Under the pieces are notes generated by a model that was not told the origin of the DNA, made no database searches, and worked only from the letters and a program-made list of their open reading frames with translations. DNA of 64,000 nt from Streptomyces oryzae. Its GTDB lineage: Bacteria > Actinomycetota > Actinomycetes > Streptomycetales > Streptomycetaceae. The DNA lies in assembly GCF_017676365.1 (NCBI RefSeq), contig NZ_JADKMA010000010.1, positions 1 to 64,000 on the forward strand, written 5' to 3'. The translations under genes and the position numbers were made by a program. Positions 35,705 through 45,240 of this stretch are shown here, piece by piece; the stretch's first letter is position 1, and each line of letters begins with the position of its first letter.

Positions 35705-35776
35705 CCCATGCTGCGTCCGCTGCGTTTGCTGCGTAACCCCCGGGGCAGCACCCCGGGCCCGAACCAGGAGCCATCC

Positions 35777-36988
35777 ATGAAGACGATCGACGAACTCGTC
35801 GGCGAGGGAGTATCCGGCAAGCGGGTCTTCGTCCGTGCCGACCTCAACGTCCCGCTCGACGGCGACACCATCACCGATGACGGCCGGATCAGGGCCGCCG
35901 TGCCCATCATCAAGAAGCTCGCCGGGAGCGGTGCGCGGGTGGTCGTCGCCTCCCACCTGGGCCGCCCCAAGGGCGCCCCGGACCCGCAGTTCTCGCTCGC
36001 GCCCGTGGCGCGGCGGCTCGGTGAACTCCTCGGCACCCAGGTCGCGTTCGCGACCGACACGGTGGGGGACAGCGCGAAGGCCACCGTCGGCGAGGCTGCC
36101 GACGGCGGGGTCACGCTGCTGGAGAACCTCCGCTTCAACGCCGGCGAGACCAGCAAGGACGACGCCGAGCGGGGCGCCTTCGCCGACGAGCTGGCCGCGC
36201 TCGCCGACGCCTATGTGGGCGACGGTTTCGGCGCCGTACACCGCAAGCACGCCTCGGTCTACGACCTCCCGGCGCGGCTGCCGCACGCCGCCGGGTATCT
36301 GATCGCCACCGAGGTGGGCGTGCTGAAGAAGCTCACCGAGGACGTCAAGCGGCCGTACGCCGTGGTCCTGGGCGGCGCCAAGGTCTCCGACAAGCTCGGC
36401 GTCATCGACCACCTGCTGGGCAAGGCCGACCGGCTGCTGATCGGCGGCGGCATGGCCTACACCTTCCTCAAGGCCAAGGGGTACGAGGTCGGCAAGTCGC
36501 TGCTCCAGGAGGACCAGCTGCCCGCGGTCGAGGGCTATCTCAAGCGCGCCGAGGAGCTGGGCGTGGAGTTCGTGCTGCCGGTGGACGTGCTGGCGGCCGC
36601 TGAGTTCCCCGATCTGAAGACCAAGGCGCCCGCCAACCCGGCGGTCGTGGCCGCCGATGCCATCCCGGCCGAGCTGGAGGGCCTGGACATCGGCCCGGAG
36701 AGCCGTAAGCTCTACGCCGCGAAGCTCGCCGACGCGGCCACCGTCTTCTGGAACGGCCCGATGGGCGTCTTCGAGCACCCGGACTTCGCCGAGGGCACCA
36801 AGGCCGTCGCGCAGGGGCTGCTCGACTCTCCCGCCTTCACGGTCGTCGGCGGCGGCGACAGCGCTGCCGCGGTCCGTCAGCTGGGCTTCGACGAGAACGC
36901 GTTCGGACACATCTCGACCGGCGGTGGCGCCAGCCTCGAATACCTCGAGGGCAAGACGCTTCCCGGCCTGGCCGCACTGGAGGACTGA
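35777..36988 (+). CDS. pgk: Phosphoglycerate kinase
   Basis: A 403-residue enzyme that transfers phosphate from 1,3-bisphosphoglycerate to ADP. The family signature [14 protein letters not shown] is at residues 16-29; substrate-binding SHLGRPKG, the hinge region and the ATP-binding [12 protein letters not shown] and [10 protein letters not shown] are present. The ATG at 35777 follows CCAGGAGCC. tpiA starts 7 bases after its stop. Confidence 0.98.
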   Translation: MKTIDELVGEGVSGKRVFVRADLNVPLDGDTITDDGRIRAAVPIIKKLAGSGARVVVASHLGRPKGAPDPQFSLAPVARRLGELLGTQVAFATDTVGDSAKATVGEAADGGVTLLENLRFNAGETSKDDAERGAFADELAALADAYVGDGFGAVHRKHASVYDLPARLPHAAGYLIATEVGVLKKLTEDVKRPYAVVLGGAKVSDKLGVIDHLLGKADRLLIGGGMAYTFLKAKGYEVGKSLLQEDQLPAVEGYLKRAEELGVEFVLPVDVLAAAEFPDLKTKAPANPAVVAADAIPAELEGLDIGPESRKLYAAKLADAATVFWNGPMGVFEHPDFAEGTKAVAQGLLDSPAFTVVGGGDSAAAVRQLGFDENAFGHISTGGGASLEYLEGKTLPGLAALED

Positions 36989-36995
36989 GCCCTAC

Positions 36996-37772
36996 ATGGC
37001 TACCCGCACCCCGCTGATGGCGGGCAACTGGAAGATGAACCTCAATCACCTCGAGGCCATCGCCCACGTACAGAAGCTCGCCTTCGCGCTGACGGACAAG
37101 GACTACGAGGCCGTGGAGGTCGCGGTCCTGCCGCCCTTCACCGATCTGCGCTCGGTCCAGACGCTGGTCGACGGCGACAAGCTGCGGATCAAGTACGGAG
37201 CGCAGGACCTCTCGGCGCACGACTCCGGTGCGTACACCGGCGAGATCTCCGGTGCGATGCTGGCGAAGCTCAACTGCACCTTCGTCACCATCGGCCACTC
37301 CGAGCGCCGTCAGTACCACGGCGAGGACGAGCCGGTCGTCAACGCCAAGGTCAAGGCGGCGGTCAAGCACGGTCTGACCCCGATCGTGTGCGTCGGCGAG
37401 GAGCTGGCGGTCCGCGAGGCGGGCAACCACGTCGGCCACACTCTCGCGCAGGTCGACGGCGGTCTCGAGGGCGTGCCGGCCGAGGGCGTGGCCGAGCTGG
37501 TCATCGCCTACGAGCCGGTCTGGGCCATCGGCACCGGCAAGGTCTGCGGCGAGGAGGAGGCCCAGGAGGTCTGCGGTGCGATCCGCGGCCGGCTGGCCGA
37601 GCTCTACGACGAGGAGACCGCGCAGCAGGTCCGTATCCAGTACGGCGGCTCCGTCAAGGCGGGCAACGTCGCCAAGATCATGGCGCAGCCGGACATCGAC
37701 GGCGCGCTGGTCGGCGGTGCCTCGCTGGACGCGGAGGAGTTCGTCAAGATCGTCCGCTTCCGGGATCAGTGA
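36996..37772 (+). CDS. tpiA: Triose-phosphate isomerase
   Basis: A 258-residue TIM-barrel enzyme. Catalytic residues are visible: Lys13 in GNWKMN, His101 in IGHSERR and Glu173 in [11 protein letters not shown]. The phosphate loop [10 protein letters not shown] and GALVGGASL follow. It starts 7 bases after pgk, so the two are co-transcribed. Length is normal. Confidence 0.98.
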   Translation: MATRTPLMAGNWKMNLNHLEAIAHVQKLAFALTDKDYEAVEVAVLPPFTDLRSVQTLVDGDKLRIKYGAQDLSAHDSGAYTGEISGAMLAKLNCTFVTIGHSERRQYHGEDEPVVNAKVKAAVKHGLTPIVCVGEELAVREAGNHVGHTLAQVDGGLEGVPAEGVAELVIAYEPVWAIGTGKVCGEEEAQEVCGAIRGRLAELYDEETAQQVRIQYGGSVKAGNVAKIMAQPDIDGALVGGASLDAEEFVKIVRFRDQ

Positions 37773-37803
37773 GCCCGCAGCGGGTGCTCGGCGGCGATGA
37801 TCG

Positions 37804-37872
37804 CCGGCGTGTGACGCCGGGCCGCAGCCCGTCGTAGTCTTGCGGGGGCCGGACTCGTCTTCGGCCCCCGTA
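37804..37872 (+). terminator. Two hairpins between tpiA and secG
   Basis: CCGGCGT/ACGCCGG (37804-37820, loop GTG) and CGGGGGCCG/CGGCCCCCG (37843-37870, with one further U-A pair outside) form two stems in a row. They would reduce read-through from the glycolytic genes into secG. Confidence 0.65.
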
Positions 37873-37924
37873 AGCGTTCGTAACGTTAAGTGTCCAGCCA
37901 CGATCCGAGAGAGTTGGTCCAGCC

Positions 37925-38158
37925 GTGGTCATGGGGTTCTCAATCGCCCTCATCGTCTTCAGTGCCCTGCTGTTGCTGCTGGTGCTGATGCACAAGGGCA
38001 AGGGGGGTGGCCTCTCCGACATGTTCGGCGGCGGTATGCAGTCCTCCGTCGGCGGCTCGTCGGTCGCCGAGCGCAACCTCGACCGGATCACGGTCGTTGT
38101 CGGACTGGTGTGGTTCGCCCTCATCGTCGTACTCGGCCTGGTGATGAAGTTCAAGTGA
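37925..38158 (+). CDS. secG: Preprotein translocase subunit SecG
   Basis: A 77-residue membrane subunit of the Sec translocon. Two membrane helices (about residues 4-22 and 51-72) flank the conserved loop KGKGGGLSDMFGGG. The GTG at 37925 or the ATG two codons later could start it. secG downstream of tpiA is a common bacterial order. Confidence 0.95.
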   Translation: MVMGFSIALIVFSALLLLLVLMHKGKGGGLSDMFGGGMQSSVGGSSVAERNLDRITVVVGLVWFALIVVLGLVMKFK

Positions 38159-38371
38159 CGCACCTGGACAAGTGACGCACTTGAGCGGTTCCCGCCTGCA
38201 CAACAGCTGACAGGGCGTTGCACCCCCTGCCTATCATGAGGGCTCGCGTCCGGTACCGACGCAGTAACTCCGGTCACCGGGCGTGCGTTGGGCCCTACGT
38301 ACACTAGGGCGCCCGCAGCGGAGCGCGCAGTGCCGACGCTCCGTGGCACCGTGAGGCAGGGAGTTACGACC

Positions 38372-38707
38372 GTGGCAAGTGGCAACGCGATCCGGGGCAG
38401 CCGGGTCGGAGCGGGGCCGATGGGGGAGGCCGAGCGAGGCGAGTCCGCGCCCCGCCTCCGCATCTCCTTCTGGTGCTCCAACGGGCACGAGACCCAGCCG
38501 AGCTTCGCCAGCGACGCGCAGATCCCGGACACCTGGGACTGTCCGCGCTGTGGCTTCCCCGCCGGGAAGGACCGGGACAACCCCCCGGACCCCCCGCGCA
38601 CCGAGCCGTACAAGACCCACCTCGCCTATGTGCGCGAGCGGCGCAGCGACGCCGACGGCGAGGCCATCCTCGCCGAAGCGCTCGCCAAGCTCAGGGGCGA
38701 GATCTGA
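38372..38707 (+). CDS. RbpA-family RNA polymerase-binding protein (paralogue type)
   Basis: A 111-residue protein related to RbpA, which binds RNA polymerase and the principal sigma factor. IRGSRVG at residues 7-13 matches the sigma-contacting basic linker. CSNGHE and DCPRCG supply zinc ligands in the core domain. KTHLAYVRERRSDADGEAIL matches the sigma-interaction domain (RTHWDMLLERRS in RbpA). The core differs from canonical RbpA, so I read it as the second, Streptomyces-type paralogue. The GTG at 38372 is the family start. It probably has its own promoter in the 213 bases upstream, which contain TACACTAGGG. Confidence 0.9.
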   Translation: MASGNAIRGSRVGAGPMGEAERGESAPRLRISFWCSNGHETQPSFASDAQIPDTWDCPRCGFPAGKDRDNPPDPPRTEPYKTHLAYVRERRSDADGEAILAEALAKLRGEI

Positions 38708-38742
38708 GGACGAACCAGCGCCGAAACCGCCATGACACCGAA

Positions 38743-38797
38743 CGATGGACGGCTCGGCCACGCACCGAGGGGCGGTGCGCGGCCGAGCCGTTCATCG
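38743..38797 (+). terminator. Very long terminator hairpin between the RbpA-family gene and pgi
   Basis: The arms 38743-38767 and 38773-38797 pair over 25 positions with one A-C mismatch (38760/38780) and one G-U pair (38748/38792); the loop is 5 bases. Key parts are ACGGCTCGGCC and GGCCGAGCCGT. It ends 55 bases before the pgi ATG. Confidence 0.85.
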
Positions 38798-38851
38798 TCT
38801 AGGTTGGAGATCGGCGGGGTTCGTTACGAGAGAAATAGGCTGGTTTCGCTG

Positions 38852-40507
38852 ATGAACGCTGAAGGCCGCACCCGACTCGACCAGCTGCCCGAGTGGCAGG
38901 CGCTGTCCAAGCACCGCGACGAGTTCGGCCTCACGCACCTGCGGCGGCTGTTCGAGGACGACCCGGAGCGCGCCGAGCGCTACACCGTACGGGTCGGCGA
39001 CCTCCACATCGACTACTCCAAGCACCTCGTCACCGACGAGACCCTGCGGCTGCTGCGGCAACTCGCCGAGGCGACGGGCGTGGCGCGGCTGCGGGACGCG
39101 ATGTTCGACGGCGAGAAGATCAACGTCACCGAGGACCGCGCCGTTCTCCACACCGCGCTGCGCACCCCCGAGTCGGCCACCGTCCGGGTGGACGGCGAGA
39201 ACGTGATGCGCAAGGTGCACCAAGTGCTCATCCGGATGGGCACCTTCGCCACCAAGGTCCGCGAGGCGCACTGGCGCGGCCACACCGGCGAGCGCATCAA
39301 GAACGTGGTCAACATCGGTATCGGCGGCTCCGACCTCGGACCGAAGATGGCGTACGAGGCACTGCGGCCCTACACCCGGCGGGAGATGACCTTCCGCTTC
39401 GTCTCCAACGTGGACGGCGCGGATCTGCACGAGGCGGTCCGGGACCTGGATCCGGCCGAGACGCTGTTCATCGTCGCCTCCAAGACCTTCACCACGATCG
39501 AGACCATCACCAACGCCAAGGCCGCCCGCGACTGGCTGCTGGCCGGGCTCGACGGTGACCCGGCAGCCGTGGCCAAGCACTTCGTGGCCGTCTCCACCAA
39601 CGCCGAGAAGGTCGCCGAGTTCGGTATCAACACCGACAACATGTTCGAGTTCTGGGACTGGGTCGGCGGTCGCTACTCGTACGACTCGGCCATCGGACTC
39701 TCCCTGATGGTGGCCATCGGGCCCGAGTGCTTCGGCGACATGCTGGCCGGCTTCCACCTCATGGACGAGCACTTCCGTGCCGCGCCGTTCGAGTCCAACG
39801 CGCCACTGCTGCTGGGCCTGCTGGGCATCTGGTACGGCAACTTCCACGGCGCCCAGTCGCACGCCGTGCTGCCCTACAGCCACTATCTGTCCCAGTTCAC
39901 GGCCTACCTCCAGCAGTTGGACATGGAGTCCAACGGCAAGTCGACCACCCGCGAGGGAGGCCCCGTCAACTGGCAGACCGGGCCGGTCGTCTGGGGCACC
40001 CCTGGCACCAACGGCCAGCACGCCTACTACCAGCTGCTGCACCAGGGCACGAAGATGATCCCCGCCGACCTGCTCGGCTTCGCCGACCCCATCGCCGAAC
40101 TGGGCAACCTGCGCGACCAGCACGACCTGCTGATGGCGAACCTGTTCGCGCAGGGCCAGGCCCTCGCGTTCGGCAAGACGGCCGAGGAAGTGCGGGCCGA
40201 GGGCGTTCCCGAGGCACAGGTGCCCCACCGCACCTTCCCCGGCAACCGGCCCACCACCACCATCCTGGCCTCCGCACTGACCCCGTCCGTGCTCGGCCAG
40301 CTCGTCGCCCTCTACGAGCACAAGGTGTTCGTCCAGGGCGCCATCTGGAACATCGACTCCTTCGACCAGTGGGGCGTCGAACTCGGCAAGGTGCTGGCCA
40401 AGCGCCTGGAACCTGCGCTCACTGAGGGAGCGCAGGTTCCGGACCTCGACGCCTCGACCCAGGCCCTGGTCGACCGTTACCGCTCCCTGCGGGGGCGCAC
40501 GGCCTGA
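38852..40507 (+). CDS. pgi: Glucose-6-phosphate isomerase
   Basis: A 551-residue enzyme interconverting glucose-6-phosphate and fructose-6-phosphate, here joining the glycolytic and pentose phosphate blocks. Conserved parts include [27 protein letters not shown], and the signature [20 protein letters not shown] (about 390-409) with catalytic Glu and His. Length fits the long proteobacterial/actinobacterial form. ATG 38852 matches [21 protein letters not shown] near 38837 could be its -10 box. Confidence 0.98.
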   Translation: MNAEGRTRLDQLPEWQALSKHRDEFGLTHLRRLFEDDPERAERYTVRVGDLHIDYSKHLVTDETLRLLRQLAEATGVARLRDAMFDGEKINVTEDRAVLHTALRTPESATVRVDGENVMRKVHQVLIRMGTFATKVREAHWRGHTGERIKNVVNIGIGGSDLGPKMAYEALRPYTRREMTFRFVSNVDGADLHEAVRDLDPAETLFIVASKTFTTIETITNAKAARDWLLAGLDGDPAAVAKHFVAVSTNAEKVAEFGINTDNMFEFWDWVGGRYSYDSAIGLSLMVAIGPECFGDMLAGFHLMDEHFRAAPFESNAPLLLGLLGIWYGNFHGAQSHAVLPYSHYLSQFTAYLQQLDMESNGKSTTREGGPVNWQTGPVVWGTPGTNGQHAYYQLLHQGTKMIPADLLGFADPIAELGNLRDQHDLLMANLFAQGQALAFGKTAEEVRAEGVPEAQVPHRTFPGNRPTTTILASALTPSVLGQLVALYEHKVFVQGAIWNIDSFDQWGVELGKVLAKRLEPALTEGAQVPDLDASTQALVDRYRSLRGRTA

Positions 40508-40514
40508 CTATTGA

Positions 40515-40548
40515 GGCAGCCCCTCCCTTGGTACGGGGAGGGGCTGCC
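40515..40548. terminator. Terminator after pgi
   Basis: GGCAGCCCCTCCC (40515-40527) and GGGAGGGGCTGCC (40536-40548) pair perfectly with an 8-base loop. It lies between convergent pgi and pgl. Confidence 0.85.
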
Positions 40549-40570
40549 CAAGCTTGCGGGTAGCCATTCA

Positions 40571-40590
40571 GGGGCGCGGGGAACTGCGCG
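40571..40590. repeat. Intergenic repeat copy 3
   Basis: GGGGCGCGGGGAACTGCGCG, identical to 28421-28440, followed by a CAACCACAACGCAAGCCGCA stretch that resembles the CAGCCACAACCCG units after copy 1. Unlike the other copies it lacks the preceding GCGCCCC arm. Confidence 0.75.
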
Positions 40591-40666
40591 CGCAACCACA
40601 ACGCAAGCCGCACCCTGCGGACGGCGGACAGGGGCAGCCTCTCAGCAGCCCCCATGCGGAGCCCTA

Positions 40667-41434
40667 TCAGCGTGCCGGCAAACGGGACGCCGCCGCCTCA
40701 TCCAGGAACCACAGGGTGCGGGAGCGCCCATACGCGGCGGCGGCCGGAGCTTGCAATTCGCCCGGGCCCGAGAGGGCGAGGGCGACCGCGTCGGCCTTGT
40801 CCTCCCCCGCCGCGAGCAGCCACACCTCCTCCGCGGAGCGGATCGCGGGCAGCGTGAGCGTCAACCGGGTGGGCGGCGGCTTCGGCGCCCCGTGGACGCC
40901 GACAACCGTCCGCTCCGTCTCCCGCAGCGCGGGATGTTCCGGAAAGAGGGAGGCCACATGGGTGTCGGGGCCGACACCCAGGAGCAGCACATCGAAGGCG
41001 GGGACCCGCACCGCCGGGTCCCCGTCCGCCGCGGCCAGCTCCGTGGCGTACGCCTCGGCCGCCGCCTCGGCGTCCCCCGCGTAGTGGCCGTCGGAGGGCG
41101 GCATGGCGTGCACCCGCGCGGGGTCCAGGGGCACAGCGTCCAGCAGAGCCTCGTGTGCCTGGGCGTGGTTGCGTTCCGGGTCCCCCTCGGGGAGGAACCG
41201 CTCGTCGCCCCACCACACGTCCAGCCGCGACCAGTCGATGCGCTCCCGGGCCTCGGGCGATGCGGCGAGCGCGGCCAGCAGGGCGTTGCCGTTGCGGCCG
41301 CCGGTGAGGACGACCGAGGCCGTGCCGCGGGCTGCCTGCGCGTCGGCGAGCCGTGTGGAAAGCCGGTCGGCCACCGCCTGGGCGAGCGCGTCCTTGTCAG
41401 GGTGCACCAGCACCTCGCGGGCGCCGGTGCTCAC
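40667..41434 (-). CDS. pgl: 6-phosphogluconolactonase
   Basis: A 255-residue hydrolase of the pentose phosphate pathway. VVLTGGRNGNALLAAL, WWGDERFLP and LLLGVGPDTHVASLFP are the family blocks, the last containing the catalytic His. In VLTGGRNGN the usual S/T before the second Gly is replaced by Arg. The GTG at 41434 overlaps the opcA stop by 4 bases, so translation is coupled. It is the last gene of the tkt-tal-zwf-opcA-pgl operon. Confidence 0.96.
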   Translation of the reverse strand: MSTGAREVLVHPDKDALAQAVADRLSTRLADAQAARGTASVVLTGGRNGNALLAALAASPEARERIDWSRLDVWWGDERFLPEGDPERNHAQAHEALLDAVPLDPARVHAMPPSDGHYAGDAEAAAEAYATELAAADGDPAVRVPAFDVLLLGVGPDTHVASLFPEHPALRETERTVVGVHGAPKPPPTRLTLTLPAIRSAEEVWLLAAGEDKADAVALALSGPGELQAPAAAAYGRSRTLWFLDEAAASRLPAR

Positions 41435-42534
41435 TTCGCCGCCTTCTTCGCGCCCGGACTGTTCGCGCCCGAGTTCTTCGAGCTCGAACTCTTCGACGCC
41501 GTACGCGACTTGGCCGCCGGCTTCCGGGTTTCCGCTGAATCCGGCGCGGCCCCCGCCGGAGCCGGTGCCGGGGCCGCCGGGGTCGGGTGGGCCGGATCGG
41601 GCGCGGAGATCTTGTTGATGCCGAAGCGGACGGCTTCGGCGTACGCCTCGTCCGGGTCGAGCCGCCGCAGCTCCTCGGCGAGCAGCTCGGCCGTGCTGCG
41701 CCGCTGGAGGGCGACGTGCCGGTCGGGCTGGCCGGGGACGGCGAGTTCGGCCAGGGCGCCGTTGGCGCGGTCCAGGCAGATCTGCCCCTCGGCGGTCTCC
41801 AGGCGTACGCCGGTGATGCCGGGGCCCTCGGAGATCCGGCGCTCGACGGGGACCCGCAGCCGTTCGGCGAGCCAGAGGGCGAGCAGTTCGCTGGAGGGGT
41901 TGTACTCCTCGCCCTCCACGACCGCCGAGTTGACGGTGGAGTGCTTCTGGTCCAGCGAGGCGGCGAGCATGCTCCGCCAGGGGGTGACGCGGGTCCAGGC
42001 CAGGTCGGTGTCGCCCGGCGCGTAGGTGGTGGCACGCAGGCTGAGCGCGCCGACCGGGTCCTCCGTGGCGGCGGCGTCGGTGATGCGCCGTTGGGCCAGC
42101 CTGCCCAGCGGGTCCTCGGCGGGGTTCTCCGGCGCGTCCTCGGGCCACCACACGACCACCGGCGCGTCCGGCAGCAGCAGCGGCAGGACGACGCTGTGGG
42201 CGTGCGAGGCGAGTTCGCCGTGCAGCCGCAGGATGACCGTCTCCCCGGAGCCCGCCTCGCCCACGTCGGAGCCGACCCGCACCTCGGCGTCGAGCCGGTG
42301 CTGTGCCCGGTCGCGGGGGGAGCGGCCGGGGCGGCGTACGACGACGAGGATCCGCGAGGGGTGCTCCTTGGAGGCGCCGCTGGCGGCCTTGAGCGCGTCG
42401 TAGTGGTTGCCCTCGTCGGTGACGATGACGAGGGTGAGCACCATGCCCATGGCGGGCGAGCCGAGGGAGCGGCGCGCCTTGACCAGCTCGGCGTTGATGC
42501 GGCTGGACGTGGTGTCCGTCAGATCGATGTTCAT
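41431..42534 (-). CDS. opcA: Glucose-6-phosphate dehydrogenase assembly protein OpcA
   Basis: A 367-residue protein of the OpcA family, needed for full activity of the adjacent dehydrogenase in actinobacteria and cyanobacteria. Conserved stretches are [30 protein letters not shown] and [11 protein letters not shown]. The last 50 residues are a Pro/Ala then Lys/Ser/Ala-rich disordered tail ending AKKAAK, extending past the normal domain end. The ATG at 42534 overlaps the zwf stop (ATGA). Confidence 0.96.
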   Translation of the reverse strand: MNIDLTDTTSSRINAELVKARRSLGSPAMGMVLTLVIVTDEGNHYDALKAASGASKEHPSRILVVVRRPGRSPRDRAQHRLDAEVRVGSDVGEAGSGETVILRLHGELASHAHSVVLPLLLPDAPVVVWWPEDAPENPAEDPLGRLAQRRITDAAATEDPVGALSLRATTYAPGDTDLAWTRVTPWRSMLAASLDQKHSTVNSAVVEGEEYNPSSELLALWLAERLRVPVERRISEGPGITGVRLETAEGQICLDRANGALAELAVPGQPDRHVALQRRSTAELLAEELRRLDPDEAYAEAVRFGINKISAPDPAHPTPAAPAPAPAGAAPDSAETRKPAAKSRTASKSSSSKNSGANSPGAKKAAK

Positions 42535-44066
42535 GGCCGCCGCCAAATCCGTCCGTCGCGTGCGAGCATCTCGTCGGCTGCCTGGGGTCCCCAGGTGCCG
42601 GCGGGGTACTGCTCGGGCTTGCCGTGCTTGTCCCAGTACTCCTCGACCGGGTCGAGGATCTCCCAGGAGCGTTCGACCTCCTGGTGCCGGGGGAAGAGGT
42701 TCGCGTCGCCCAGCAGGACGTCGAGGATGAGGCGTTCGTACGCCTCGGGGCTGGACTCGGTGAAGGACTCGCCGTAGGCGAAGTCCATCGTCACGTCCCG
42801 GATCTCCATCTGGGTGCCCGGCACCTTGGAGCCGAAGCGGATGGTCACGCCCTCGTCCGGCTGGACGCGGATGACCAGCGCGTTCTGGCCCAGCTCCTGG
42901 GTGTCGGTGGCGTCGAAGGGGGAGTGCGGGGCGCGCTGGAACATCACCGCGATCTCGGTGACGCGGCGGCCCAGCCGCTTGCCGGTGCGCAGATAGAAGG
43001 GGACGCCGGCCCAGCGCCGGTTGTCGATCTCCAGCTTGATCGCGGCGTAGGTGTCGGTCCTGGAGTGGGGGTCGATGCCCTCCTCGTCCAGATAGCCGGG
43101 CACCTTCTCGCCGCCCTGCCAGCCTTCCGCGTACTGCCCGCGCACGGTGTACTTGCCCAGGTCCTTCGGCAGCCGTACGGAGTTGAGGACCTTGAGCTTC
43201 TCGGTCAGCAGCGCCTTGGCGTCAAAGGAGGTGGGCTCCTCCATGGCGGTCAGGGCGAGCAGCTGGAGCAGGTGGTTCTGAATGACGTCGCGGGCCGAGC
43301 CGATGCCGTCGTAGTAGCCGGCGCGGCCGCCGATGCCGATGTCCTCGGCCATGGTGATCTGCACGTGGTCGACATAGCTGCGGTTCCACAGCGGTTCGAA
43401 CAGCGTGTTGGCGAAGCGGAGGGCCAGGATGTTCTGGACCGTCTCCTTGCCGAGGTAGTGGTCGATCCGGAAGACCTCGCTGGCCCGGAAGACCTCGTGG
43501 ATGACGGCGTTCAGCTCCTGCGCCGACTTCAGGTCGTGGCCGAAGGGCTTCTCGATGACGGCGCGGCGCCAGGAGTCGGGCCCGGCGTCGGAGAGGCCGT
43601 GCTTCTTGAGCTGGGAGACCACGGTGGGGAAGAACTTGGGCGGCACCGAGAGGTAGAAGGCGAAGTTGCCTCCGGTGCCGCGGGACTTGTCCAGCTCGTC
43701 GATGGTGGTCCGCAGCGTCTCGAACGCCTGGTCGTCGTGGAACTCGCCGGAGACGAAGCGCATGCCCTGGGCGAGCTGCTGCCAGACCTCCTCGCGGAAG
43801 GGCGTGCGGGAGTGCTCCTTGACCGCGTCGTGCACGACCTGGGCGAAGTCCTCGTCCTCCCAGTCGCGGCGGGCGAAACCGACCAGGGAGAAGCCCGGGG
43901 GGAGGAGCCCGCGGTTGGCGAGGTCGTACACCGCAGGCATCAGCTTTTTCCGTGACAAATCGCCCGTGACGCCGAAGATCACCAGGCCCGACGGCCCCGC
44001 GATGCGCGGGAGCCGTCGGTCCTGAGCGTCACGCAGCGGGTTGGCTGTGCCGCTCGCGCTGCTCAA
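42531..44066 (-). CDS. zwf: Glucose-6-phosphate dehydrogenase
   Basis: A 511-residue enzyme that makes NADPH at the entry of the pentose phosphate pathway. [13 protein letters not shown] is the NADP-binding loop, EKPFGHDL and RIDHYLGKE contain the catalytic Lys and His. The start codon is TTG at 44066, preceded by GGAGG at the end of tal; no ATG or GTG fits the family N-terminus better. It lies 5 bases after tal. Confidence 0.98.
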   Translation of the reverse strand: MSSASGTANPLRDAQDRRLPRIAGPSGLVIFGVTGDLSRKKLMPAVYDLANRGLLPPGFSLVGFARRDWEDEDFAQVVHDAVKEHSRTPFREEVWQQLAQGMRFVSGEFHDDQAFETLRTTIDELDKSRGTGGNFAFYLSVPPKFFPTVVSQLKKHGLSDAGPDSWRRAVIEKPFGHDLKSAQELNAVIHEVFRASEVFRIDHYLGKETVQNILALRFANTLFEPLWNRSYVDHVQITMAEDIGIGGRAGYYDGIGSARDVIQNHLLQLLALTAMEEPTSFDAKALLTEKLKVLNSVRLPKDLGKYTVRGQYAEGWQGGEKVPGYLDEEGIDPHSRTDTYAAIKLEIDNRRWAGVPFYLRTGKRLGRRVTEIAVMFQRAPHSPFDATDTQELGQNALVIRVQPDEGVTIRFGSKVPGTQMEIRDVTMDFAYGESFTESSPEAYERLILDVLLGDANLFPRHQEVERSWEILDPVEEYWDKHGKPEQYPAGTWGPQAADEMLARDGRIWRRP

Positions 44067-44071
44067 TTCGG

Positions 44072-45190
44072 TTACGCCTCCTTCGGGGCAAGGCGCTGAA
44101 GCTCGGCCTCGGTGGACTTGAGCAGGTCGTTCCAGGAGTCCTCGAACTTCTGGACGCCCTCGTCCTCCAGCACCTTGACGACGTCGTCGTAGGAGATGCC
44201 GAGCTTGGCGATGCTGTCGAGGACGGCCTGGGCCTCCTCGTAGCTGCCGCGCACCGCGTCACCCGCGATCTCGCCGTGGTCACCCACGGCATGCAGGGTG
44301 GCCTCCGGCATGGTGTTGACGGTGTTGGGTGCGACCAGCTCGGTGACGTACAGCGTGTCGGGCAGCTCCGGGTCCTTCACACCGGTGGAGGCCCACAGCG
44401 GACGCTGCTGGTTGGCGCCGGCCTTCTCCAGGGCCTGCCAGCGGTCGGAGGCGATGACCTCCTCGTACGCCTGGTAGGCCAGCCGCGCGTTGGCGACGGC
44501 AGCCTTGCTCTTGAGCGCCTTGGCCTCGTCGGTGCCCAGGGCCTTGAGCCGCTTGTCGAACTCGGTGTCCACGCGGGAGACGAAGAACGAGGCCACGGAG
44601 TGGATCTGCGACAGATCCATGCCCAGGCCCTTGGCCTTCTCCAGGCCCGCCATGTAGGCGTCCATGACCGCGCGGTAGCGCTCCAGCGAGAAGATCAGCG
44701 TGACGTTGACGCTGATGCCCTTGCCGATCGTCTCGGTGATCGCGGGGAGCCCGGCCTCGGTGGCCGGGATCTTGATGAAGGTGTTCGGGCGGTCCACCAG
44801 CCAGGCCAGCTGGCGGGCCTCGGCGATGGTGGCCTTGGTGTTGTGCGCCAGGCGCGGGTCGACCTCGATGGAGACCCGGCCGTCCTTGCCGCCGGTCGCG
44901 TCGTGCACCGGGCGGAGGATGTCGGCGGCGTCCCGCACATCCGCTGTGGTGATCATGCGGACGGCCTCTTCCACCGAGACCCGGCGGGCTGCCAGGTCGG
45001 AGACCTGCTGCTGGTAGCCGTCGCCCGCCGAGATCGCCTTCTGGAAGATGGTCGGGTTCGTCGTCACGCCGACCACGTGCTGCTCGTCCATCAGCTCGCC
45101 GAGGTTGCCCGACGTGATGCGCTTGCGCGACAGGTCGTCCAGCCAGATCGCGACGCCTTCGTCGGAGAGGCGCTTGAGTGCGTCTGTCAT
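44072..45190 (-). CDS. tal: Transaldolase
   Basis: A 372-residue enzyme of the non-oxidative pentose phosphate branch, of the actinobacterial length class. [13 protein letters not shown] is the conserved N-terminal loop; the Schiff-base Lys lies in [12 protein letters not shown] (near 140). [17 protein letters not shown] is also characteristic. It starts 50 bases after tkt and precedes zwf. Confidence 0.98.
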   Translation of the reverse strand: MTDALKRLSDEGVAIWLDDLSRKRITSGNLGELMDEQHVVGVTTNPTIFQKAISAGDGYQQQVSDLAARRVSVEEAVRMITTADVRDAADILRPVHDATGGKDGRVSIEVDPRLAHNTKATIAEARQLAWLVDRPNTFIKIPATEAGLPAITETIGKGISVNVTLIFSLERYRAVMDAYMAGLEKAKGLGMDLSQIHSVASFFVSRVDTEFDKRLKALGTDEAKALKSKAAVANARLAYQAYEEVIASDRWQALEKAGANQQRPLWASTGVKDPELPDTLYVTELVAPNTVNTMPEATLHAVGDHGEIAGDAVRGSYEEAQAVLDSIAKLGISYDDVVKVLEDEGVQKFEDSWNDLLKSTEAELQRLAPKEA

Positions 45191-45240
45191 GGGATTCGCA
45201 TCTCCTGTGCTCGTTGGCTTCTAGTTGTGCCGGGCGGCGG

